Notes under the pieces: generated by a model
What the model was told of the DNA's origin: nothing
The model's input: the letters and a program-made list of their open reading frames with translations, nothing else
Database searches by the model: none
NCBI GenBank assembly: GCA_025923975.1
Contig: JAICEV010000054.1
Coordinates: forward strand, 1-12,629
DNA: 12,629 bases
Source of the DNA: Propionibacteriaceae bacterium
GTDB lineage: Bacteria > Actinomycetota > Actinomycetes > Propionibacteriales > Propionibacteriaceae
Direction of reading: 5' to 3'
Shown: piece after piece, positions 8,104 through 12,629 of the stretch
Position numbering within the stretch: the first letter of the stretch is position 1
How the letters are laid out: each line of letters begins with the position of its first letter
Program-made: the position numbers and the translations under genes

Positions 8104-8511
8104 ATGCGCTGGGTCGACTGGTACGGCGACGGATCGCTGTACGTGCTGGATGTCGCGTTGGCGTGCTGCGCCCTGGAGTTTGATGCCGCCTCGGCTGCTG
8201 CCACAGCGCCGCTGCCGACCCTTGATGAACGAGCGCGTGTTGCCGTTGTCATCTCCGGCACGGTGACCGATCGGCTGGCTCCGGCTGTAGCAGCGATCGT
8301 CGACGGCTGTGAGCAGCAGGCCGGACGCCGGCCGACGGTGATTTCGTTCGGGGCGTGCGCGTCATCCGGTGGTCCGTACTGGGACTCGTACGCCGTGACC
8401 AAAGGAATCGATCAGCTAGTAGCTGTAGACGCGTACGTCCCGGGTTGCCCGCCTCCACCGGAGGCTCTGTCGGCCGTGCTCGACCAGGTCGCTGGGCGGG
8501 TGCCGTTGTGA
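8104..8511 (+). CDS. Short NuoB-like (complex I 20-kDa, cluster N2) subunit
   Basis: This is a 135-residue homologue of complex I subunit NuoB (PSST), which holds cluster N2, the last iron-sulfur cluster before quinone. All four N2 ligands are visible: adjacent Cys21-Cys22 in ALACCALEF, Cys85 in SFGACASSGG and Cys115 in VPGCPPPPEAL. SGTVTDRLAPAV matches the NuoB segment for (V/A)GT(V/L)TxKMAP, and YVPGCPP is diagnostic. The adjacent cysteine pair argues for NuoB rather than a group 4 [NiFe]-hydrogenase small subunit, which has CxxC. It is clearly shorter than ordinary NuoB (about 160-220): the N-terminal lead and the linker between the CC motif and SGTVTD are reduced. The start is ATG at 8104; a TTG at 8071 in frame would add 11 residues, and neither has a strong ribosome site. 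Its stop overlaps the next start (GTGA), so it is coupled to the NuoC-like gene. Confidence 0.88.
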   Translation: MRWVDWYGDGSLYVLDVALACCALEFDAASAAATAPLPTLDERARVAVVISGTVTDRLAPAVAAIVDGCEQQAGRRPTVISFGACASSGGPYWDSYAVTKGIDQLVAVDAYVPGCPPPPEALSAVLDQVAGRVPL

Positions 8512-9062
8512 ATGAAGTAGCGCCGGAAGGCTGGCTGGCTGCGGTTGAGAAGCTGAAGGCCGATGGCTTCGGCTACTTCGATTGGCTCGGCTGTGTCGAT
8601 GAGATCGGTCGGCTGGATTGCTTCCGAGTGGTGCTGGTGGTACGGAACCTGGCGCAAGGAGCCGCGGCTCGTGCGCTGAGCTGTTTGCTGCCTCGGGACG
8701 ATCCGCGAATCGACACGGTGAGTGGTGTCTTTGCCGGCGCTGCGTGGCATGAGCGGGAGGCGGCTGAGCTGTTCGGTGTCGAATTCATTGGAGGCGAACG
8801 CCGTCGGCTGCTCCTCAATCCCGACTTCGAGGGGACCCCATTGCGCAAGGACGAGGTGCTGGCCGCGCGCACCGGGATGAACTGGCCTGGGGCCAAAGAG
8901 CCAGGAGAGTCCGATTTCTCGCCAAGTCGTCGGCGTCTAGTGCCTCCAGGGGTCCCCGACGCGGCCGTCTGGGGTGATCGCGATGAGTCGCTGGCTCCGC
9001 CTGAACCGACCGAAGTGGTCGAGTCTGCCGCCGGCGGCAGGTCGCGCCGGAGGCGTATGTGA
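8508..9062 (+). CDS. NuoC-like (complex I 30-kDa) subunit
   Basis: This is a 184-residue homologue of complex I subunit NuoC, a cofactor-free part of the peripheral arm that packs against NuoD, NuoB and NuoI. The family signature is clear: WHEREAAELFGVEF (80-93), then RRLLLNPDFEGTPLRKDE (99-116). The N-terminal part (FGYFDWLGCVDEIGRLDCFRV) matches the alpha/beta fold start of NuoC. After about residue 130 there is a tail of some 55 residues, rich in Pro, Ser, Glu and Arg and ending in RSRRRRM, with no obvious counterpart in ordinary NuoC. The start is GTG at 8508, overlapping the upstream TGA by four bases; the far longer open frame to the left has no coding support because it overlaps the nuoB-like gene. 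A GTGA overlap also joins it to the nuoI-like gene downstream. It works presumably with both neighbours as one module. Confidence 0.9.
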   Translation: MNEVAPEGWLAAVEKLKADGFGYFDWLGCVDEIGRLDCFRVVLVVRNLAQGAAARALSCLLPRDDPRIDTVSGVFAGAAWHEREAAELFGVEFIGGERRRLLLNPDFEGTPLRKDEVLAARTGMNWPGAKEPGESDFSPSRRRLVPPGVPDAAVWGDRDESLAPPEPTEVVESAAGGRSRRRRM

Positions 9063-9385
9063 GTTCACGAGAGCCGTCGCACCGGTGGATCCGGTTGATC
9101 GAACCAGCCTGCACGTCCTGCATGATTTGCGCACGGGAGTGCCCGACCTGGTGCATCAACATCGACTCGCATACCGAGCCGATGGAGGGTCCGGCGCCCG
9201 GGTCTCGCGGGCGTACCCAGCATGTCCTCGACCGCTTCGCTATCGATTGGTCGCTGTGCATGTACTGCGGCATTTGCGTCGAGGAGTGCCCATTCGACGC
9301 GCTCGAGTGGGTCAGCGACGCAAGCCCATGGGGTTCGAGCTCGGATGCTCTGCTCGAGGAAATGGTGCAGCCGCCGCCCTCCTGA
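9059..9385 (+). CDS. NuoI-like 2x[4Fe-4S] ferredoxin-type subunit
   Basis: This is a 108-residue two-cluster iron-sulfur protein similar to complex I subunit NuoI (TYKY), which carries clusters N6a and N6b that pass electrons to N2. Two complete motifs are seen: Cys18, Cys21, Cys24, Cys28-Pro and Cys67, Cys70, Cys73, Cys77-Pro. The linker of about 38 residues and the segment DRFAIDWSLCMYCGICVEECP resemble NuoI rather than a small bacterial 8Fe ferredoxin, whose motifs lie closer together. It lacks the longer N-terminal part of ordinary NuoI (about 150-180 residues) that touches the membrane arm. GTG at 9059 is the start: GGAGG (9049-9053) stands five bases before it and the codon overlaps the stop of the NuoC-like gene. 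It is the last of the three overlapping Nuo-like genes and the likely electron entry point, perhaps from ferredoxin reduced by KorAB (inference). Confidence 0.9.
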   Translation: MSSREPSHRWIRLIEPACTSCMICARECPTWCINIDSHTEPMEGPAPGSRGRTQHVLDRFAIDWSLCMYCGICVEECPFDALEWVSDASPWGSSSDALLEEMVQPPPS

Positions 9386-9393
9386 CTGTCCAG

Positions 9394-9408
9394 GTTCAGA
9401 AGATGAAC
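9394..9408. promoter_or_regulatory. Inverted repeat upstream of the HxlR regulator
   Basis: GTTCA (9394-9398) and TGAAC (9404-9408) form a perfect five-base inverted repeat with spacer GAAGA. It lies in the 58-base gap between the NuoI-like gene and the HxlR-family gene, about 35 bases before the regulator's ATG. HxlR-type proteins are dimers that often control their own gene, so an operator is plausible. A weak terminator is less likely, since the stem is short and no T-run follows. Confidence 0.3.
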
Positions 9409-9443
9409 TGGTGATCGTCGTCGTCGGGTGGGACGCTGTCGGT

Positions 9444-10181
9444 ATGCGGAGCTATGGGCAGTACTGCCCGATCGCGCGGGCGTCGGAGCTGCTCGCCGAG
9501 CGCTGGTCCCTCATCATCTTGCGCAACATCGTCCTCCTGGGCTGTAGAACCTTCAACGAGATCGCTGACGGCGTCCCCGGTTTGTCTCGTGGACTGCTGT
9601 CGAAGCGATTACGAGAACTAGAGCACGCTGGAGTGATCAAGATTCGTCCAAAGCTCGGTGGTCCCGGATCGACCTATGAGCCGACGGAAGCGGGTCGAGA
9701 GCTGACAGAGGTCATGGGTGCGCTTCAGCGCTGGGGGTCGAAGTGGGCGGATCTGACACCGGAGCAGGCCCACCCTGGCGTCGTGCTGTGGATGTGGGCG
9801 ACCTTCTACCTTGATCATGACCGGCTACCGCAGCAGCGCGTCCTGGTGCGCTTCGACTATCCCACCCTGTCAAGGCCGGGCAGTCGCTGCTGGCTGCTCA
9901 TCGAGCGCGGGGACGCAGAGATCTGCGAGAAGTACCCGGGTGGCGAGGAGCATCTCATCGTGATCGTCAACGATCCGGTGGCATTCGCCCGCTGGCACCT
10001 TGGGGAGATCACCTGGGATCACGCGTTGCGCACTGGTGCGATTGAGCTGCGAGGTTCCCGGACGCTGGCCAGAGCCCTCCCCATCTGGCATCGTGATCAT
10101 GAACTCGGCCCGCAACCGCTGCATCCCATGGAGCCGGTTTCAGATCATGCTGAGCGGGTGGCTACCGCTGCTCCTGCCTGA
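9444..10181 (+). CDS. HxlR-family winged-helix regulator with C-terminal SCP2-like domain
   Basis: This is a 245-residue DNA-binding regulator. Residues 1-100 form an HxlR-type winged helix: the typical N-terminal YCPIARASELLAERWSLIIL with its conserved Cys8, then RTFNEIADGVPGLSRGLLSKRLRELEHAGVI and a wing ending in YEPTEAGREL. Residues about 112-220 resemble an SCP2 sterol-carrier-like domain, including the end pattern AIELRGSRTLARALPIWH, and could bind a small hydrophobic ligand; this second assignment is less sure. The ATG at 9444 is preferred because it begins exactly at the conserved HxlR N-terminus and has a GGTGGGA stretch about ten bases upstream; longer readings would overlap the NuoI-like gene. 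The FAD oxidoreductase gene follows on the same strand after 104 bases and is the obvious candidate target. HxlR proteins often sense electrophiles or aldehydes through cysteine, but the effector here is unknown. Confidence 0.85.
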   Translation: MRSYGQYCPIARASELLAERWSLIILRNIVLLGCRTFNEIADGVPGLSRGLLSKRLRELEHAGVIKIRPKLGGPGSTYEPTEAGRELTEVMGALQRWGSKWADLTPEQAHPGVVLWMWATFYLDHDRLPQQRVLVRFDYPTLSRPGSRCWLLIERGDAEICEKYPGGEEHLIVIVNDPVAFARWHLGEITWDHALRTGAIELRGSRTLARALPIWHRDHELGPQPLHPMEPVSDHAERVATAAPA

Positions 10182-10275
10182 GCGCTGGCAGGTCGGAAGG
10201 CCAGGTTCACACATTGCACTTCTGCTCCGACGGTACCGAGGTCACCATCGATCTATCTCAAGACCGTCCCAGGAT

Positions 10276-10280
10276 GGAGG
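10276..10280 (+). promoter_or_regulatory. Ribosome binding site of the FAD oxidoreductase
   Basis: GGAGG stands five bases before the ATG at 10286 and decides that start over the ATG at 10274, which lies within the same stretch and has no such site, and over other upstream in-frame codons. The remaining gap from 10182 to 10275 shows no clear promoter or hairpin that I could defend. Confidence 0.65.
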
Positions 10281-10285
10281 CTGCA

Positions 10286-11647
10286 ATGAAGATCGACGGA
10301 TTCTCGGGAGCAGTGCTGGAACCGGGCGACGACGGCTATGAAGCCGCTAGGCATATCTGGAACGGGGATATCAAGCGCCGGCCCGCCGTGATCGCCCGCT
10401 GTATGGGAACGGCCGACGTTATGGCTGCCGTGCGATTCGCCCGAGAGCGGGAGATGGCAGTGGCGGTACGAGGCGGTGGGCACGCCGTTGCCGGACACGC
10501 GCTCTGTGAGGACGGACTGGTGATGGACCTCTCCCAAATGATCGGGGTGCGGATCGATCCCATCATGGGAACAGCCCGGGCCCAGGGCGGCTGCCTGTGG
10601 CGGCACGTCGACCACGAGGCACAGGCCTTCGGATTAGCCGTAACCGGAGGCATTGTGACCCACACGGGCATCGGCGGGCTCACCCTCGGCGGCGGAATCG
10701 GCCATCTGATGCGCTGTTTTGGGCTGACGATCGACAGCCTCTTGTCTTGCGACGTCGTAACGGCGGATGGTGAGTTCCTTGTGGCAAGTGAGGCGGAGCA
10801 TCCCGACCTGTTCTGGGGCCTCCGGGGCGGTGGCGGCAACTTCGGGATCGTCACGTCGTTTCAGTATCAGCTGCACTCCGTGGGTCCGATCGTGCTCGCC
10901 GGCCTACTGGCATGGCCGATGGCAGAGGCGGCTGAGGTGCTTCGGATGCTCCGTGAGTTCGCCGCCGAGGCGCCTGACGAAGTCGGAATCATGGCCAATC
11001 TCCGGCTAGCGCCAGCTCTCCCGGTCTTCCCCGAAGAGCTTTGGGGTCAACCTGTCGTGGCCCTCATCGTCTGCTACGCAGGACCCATCAATGAGGGAGA
11101 GGAAGTGCTACGGCCCCTTCGGGAATTCAAGAACCCGATTGTGGATGCCGTTGGTTCGAAGCCCTATGTTGCCCACCAGGCCTTGTTCGACCCGGCATAC
11201 CCGCATGGTCGTCACTATTACTGGAAGTCGTGGAAGCTTCCGCCGCTCAGCGACTCAGCCATCGAAGTGATCATCGAGCAGGCCAAGGCCATCAGCTCGC
11301 CGCTGTCGGCCATACCGATCTTCACCCTGGGCGGAGCGGTGGCCCGAGTCGCCGACGACGCTACTGCCTTCTCCGGCCGCAGCTCCGCGCACGACATCAA
11401 CTTCGTGGCCTCGTGGCTACCTGACGATCCCGAGCCGGAGCGGCACAAGGCGTGGGCGCGTAGGGCTTGGGAGGCAATGCGTCCGTACGGCCACGGCGTA
11501 TACATCAACTTCCTCTCCGACGAACCGTCTTCTCAGGTGGAGGTCGCGTACGGCGAGGCCAAGTACGCCCGGCTGACTTCGCTCAAGAGCAAGTACGACG
11601 AGACGAACTTCTTCCGCTTCAACCACAACATTGCGCCCGGCACCTAG
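10286..11647 (+). CDS. FAD-binding oxidoreductase, berberine-bridge (BBE) type
   Basis: This 453-residue protein is a PCMH-fold flavin oxidase/dehydrogenase with a C-terminal BBE domain. RGGGHAVAG (62-70) is the FAD pyrophosphate loop, with His66 at the place of the covalent 8-alpha-histidyl link. THTGIGGLTLGGGIG (125-139) is the second FAD-contacting loop. FWGLRGGGGNFGIVTSF (176-192) is typical, and the C-terminal NFFRFNHNIAP is the BBE signature. In bicovalent family members a Cys sits in the second loop; here the aligned position is Val124, so only single covalent attachment is expected. Family members oxidise alcohols, sugars, alkaloid-like amines or polyketide intermediates; the substrate cannot be read from the sequence. 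No signal peptide is seen, so it is probably cytoplasmic. GGAGG five bases upstream fixes the start. The preceding HxlR regulator probably controls it. Confidence 0.92.
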   Translation: MKIDGFSGAVLEPGDDGYEAARHIWNGDIKRRPAVIARCMGTADVMAAVRFAREREMAVAVRGGGHAVAGHALCEDGLVMDLSQMIGVRIDPIMGTARAQGGCLWRHVDHEAQAFGLAVTGGIVTHTGIGGLTLGGGIGHLMRCFGLTIDSLLSCDVVTADGEFLVASEAEHPDLFWGLRGGGGNFGIVTSFQYQLHSVGPIVLAGLLAWPMAEAAEVLRMLREFAAEAPDEVGIMANLRLAPALPVFPEELWGQPVVALIVCYAGPINEGEEVLRPLREFKNPIVDAVGSKPYVAHQALFDPAYPHGRHYYWKSWKLPPLSDSAIEVIIEQAKAISSPLSAIPIFTLGGAVARVADDATAFSGRSSAHDINFVASWLPDDPEPERHKAWARRAWEAMRPYGHGVYINFLSDEPSSQVEVAYGEAKYARLTSLKSKYDETNFFRFNHNIAPGT

Positions 11648-11857
11648 AGCGCCGCGTTCTTTGGGTACGTGCCTTCAGTTCCAATTGACCCGCGCCCGTT
11701 CACGTTTCCCGTCTGGAGATGGCTAACGGGGGCCCGACTGGTGAATTTAACCCTTGTTTGCCGTCCGGAGATGGCGAACGTGCAGGGGCACGATGTTCCT
11801 AATGGCCGCCAAAGATTGCGACCGTACGCTCTTAATGAGGTTAACGATCACATCGAT
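11648..11857. other. Intergenic region between convergent genes, with repeats
   Basis: These 210 bases separate the 3' ends of the FAD oxidoreductase and the small acidic protein. They hold two 25-base near-copies (listed separately) and a short hairpin CGTGC-AGGG-GCACG (11779-11792) without a T-run. I see no credible coding frame, RNA gene or strong terminator. Local composition is less GC-rich than the genes, with patches such as GTGAATTTAACCC. Confidence 0.5.
11704..11780. repeat. Pair of 25-base near-identical direct repeats, 52-base period
   Basis: The first copy is 11704-11728 and the second 11756-11780; they match at 22 of 25 positions, sharing the core GGAGATGG and the end AACG. The start-to-start distance is 52 bases. 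Each copy contains an imperfect dyad around CCGTCTGGAGATGG (TCT against AGA in copy one), so the pair looks like tandem binding sites or the remnant of a local duplication. No function is known to me. Confidence 0.6.
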
Positions 11858-12160
11858 TCAGGGTCCGGGCGTACGTTCCGCAGCAGACTCTTGCCCGCCA
11901 ACCGCCTCATCGACCGCCGATCCGGCGGACTCGGTCGTCCCCGCGGTTGCCTCTCCGAAGCTCTCCTTGATGCCCTCGATTCCCTCGCCTGAATAGCCGA
12001 CTGGCTCATCGGCAAGCGTCGGTGTCTCGTCATCACCCTCGAACCGGTCCTTGACGTTCTCAATCACCTCCTCGGTCTCGTCCTTGGCGGTCCCGAATCC
12101 CTGCGTTGCCTTGTCTCCGAATTCCTCGGCCTTGTCCTTCAGCTCATCCAGAAAGCCCAT
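11858..12160 (-). CDS. Small acidic helical protein, function unknown
   Basis: This encodes 100 residues, highly charged and acidic. The N-terminal MGFLDELKDKAEEFGDKA is an amphipathic Lys/Glu helix like the start of actinobacterial MT0933/Rv0909-type antitoxin-like and CsbD/LEA-like stress proteins, but the match is one of style and no family can be assigned with confidence. The rest alternates Glu/Asp/Lys stretches with Gly, Ala, Ser and Thr and ends RTPGP; it is probably largely disordered. It has no Cys, Trp, signal peptide or membrane segment. The ATG at 12160 is chosen because AAGGAT stands about six bases before it and the conserved-looking N-terminus begins there; longer in-frame readings would run into the YajQ gene. 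It starts 52 bases after the stop of yajQ on the same strand. A toxin partner is not visible beside it, so an antitoxin role is not supported. Confidence 0.75.
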   Translation of the reverse strand: MGFLDELKDKAEEFGDKATQGFGTAKDETEEVIENVKDRFEGDDETPTLADEPVGYSGEGIEGIKESFGEATAGTTESAGSAVDEAVGGQESAAERTPGP

Positions 12161-12212
12161 GCTGTGATCCTTACATCTTCGGGTTCGGGGCTCGCTTGCC
12201 TCGCCGGTGTAG

Positions 12213-12629
12213 CTACCGATAGTTGGTGAACTGTACGGCGAAGTCCAGATCGGCGGCCTTGACCAGTGCCTGCACCCTTTGAAGATCATCACGGCTCTTG
12301 CCGCTGACGCGCAGCTCATCTCCCTGGATCTGGGCGCGTACGTTCTTCGGCCCTTCGTCTTTGATCAGCTTGGAGACCTTCTTCGCCTTCTCCTGACTAA
12401 TGCCTTCCTTCATTGTGCCGGTGATCTTGTAGAGCTTTCCAGATGATCTTGGTGCGCTCGCGTCCAGAGCCTTCAGGCTGACGCCGCGTCTGACGAGCTT
12501 GGACTGGAAGACATCGAGCACTGCCTTGACTCGCTCCTCAGAGTTCGCCTCCATCTCGATCGTCTGGCCCGACCAGCGGATGCTGGCGTCGGTGTTCTTG
12601 AAGTCGAATCGCTGCCGGACCTCCTTGGC
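12213..12629 (-). CDS. yajQ: YajQ-family nucleotide-binding protein (partial, N-terminus outside window)
   Basis: The frame stays open to the window edge, giving 138 residues of a protein that is usually about 163 long, so roughly 25 N-terminal residues are missing. The visible part starts AKEVRQRFDFKNTDASIRW, continues with SGQTIEMEANSEERVKAVLD, ISQEKAKKVSKLIKD and KSRDDLQRVQALVK, and ends with the characteristic FAVQFTNYR. All of these are typical of YajQ (UPF0234), a small protein with two ferredoxin-like domains. Family members bind nucleotides or nucleic acid, and in Xanthomonas a homologue binds cyclic di-GMP and acts with a transcription factor; whether that applies in actinobacteria is open. 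The Met at 12554 is internal, not the start. The small acidic protein gene follows after 52 bases on the same strand. Confidence 0.95.
   Translation of the reverse strand, partial: AKEVRQRFDFKNTDASIRWSGQTIEMEANSEERVKAVLDVFQSKLVRRGVSLKALDASAPRSSGKLYKITGTMKEGISQEKAKKVSKLIKDEGPKNVRAQIQGDELRVSGKSRDDLQRVQALVKAADLDFAVQFTNYR

Noticed and set aside
8104..9385. Group 4 [NiFe]-hydrogenase genes instead of Nuo-like genes
   Set aside because: The small subunit has adjacent cysteines as in NuoB rather than CxxC, and no large-subunit gene with NiFe-binding cysteines is present in the window.
9222..9443. N-terminal extension of the HxlR regulator into the NuoI-like gene
   Set aside because: The HxlR family begins at the MRSYGQYCPI segment, and the upstream part is out-of-frame reading of the NuoI-like gene.
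11779..11792. Intrinsic terminator after the FAD oxidoreductase
   Set aside because: The CGTGC/GCACG stem is only five pairs, stands over 130 bases past the stop and has no T-run.
11858..12160. Type II toxin-antitoxin pair at the small acidic protein
   Set aside because: No toxin-like gene lies on either side; the neighbours are yajQ and a non-coding gap, so similarity in style to antitoxin-like proteins is not enough.
1..12629. Mobile element, prophage, CRISPR array, tRNA or rRNA
   Set aside because: No transposase, integrase, phage gene, regularly spaced repeat array, or tRNA/rRNA-like sequence was recognised on either strand.

Overview
The window is GC-rich, densely coding DNA that reads as an actinobacterial chromosome. 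The evidence for this is the gene content: a polyprenyl diphosphate synthase directly after nuoN, an oxygen-tolerant-type KorA/KorB pair, a Zmp1/PgPepO-like M13 peptidase, a proline/glycine/tyrosine-rich single-pass surface protein, and frequent GTG starts with GTGA stop/start overlaps. A Propionibacteriales-like or related respiratory actinobacterium would fit, but this is inference only. I see no tRNA, rRNA, transposase, CRISPR array or prophage gene.

Left part (1-4889). The 3' end of nuoN (membrane arm of complex I) is followed by a long-chain polyprenyl diphosphate synthase, likely making the menaquinone side chain. This gene meets, tail to tail with a 5-base gap, a minus-strand pair: an unrecognised Pro/Gly/Tyr-rich membrane-anchored protein (upstream) and an M13 zinc metallopeptidase (downstream).

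Middle part (4890-9385). korA and korB (2-oxoglutarate:ferredoxin oxidoreductase) run leftward. Divergent from them, across a 212-base gap, runs a compact, overlapping trio encoding small versions of complex I subunits NuoB, NuoC and NuoI. These keep the ligands for cluster N2 and for two ferredoxin-type [4Fe-4S] clusters. No nuoA, D, E, F or G lies beside them. Together with nuoN and the quinone-tail synthase, the most attractive reading is a ferredoxin-to-menaquinone route: KorAB reduces ferredoxin, the NuoI/B/C-like module takes its electrons, and a Nuo membrane arm encoded partly upstream pumps ions. This is the window's best candidate for an undescribed arrangement.

Right part (9386-12629). 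An HxlR-family regulator with a C-terminal SCP2-like domain is followed on the same strand by a berberine-bridge-type FAD oxidoreductase that keeps the His-FAD site but lacks the Cys-FAD site. After a 210-base gap holding two 25-base near-identical direct repeats 52 bases apart, the minus strand carries a small acidic helical protein and a YajQ-family nucleotide-binding protein cut by the window end.
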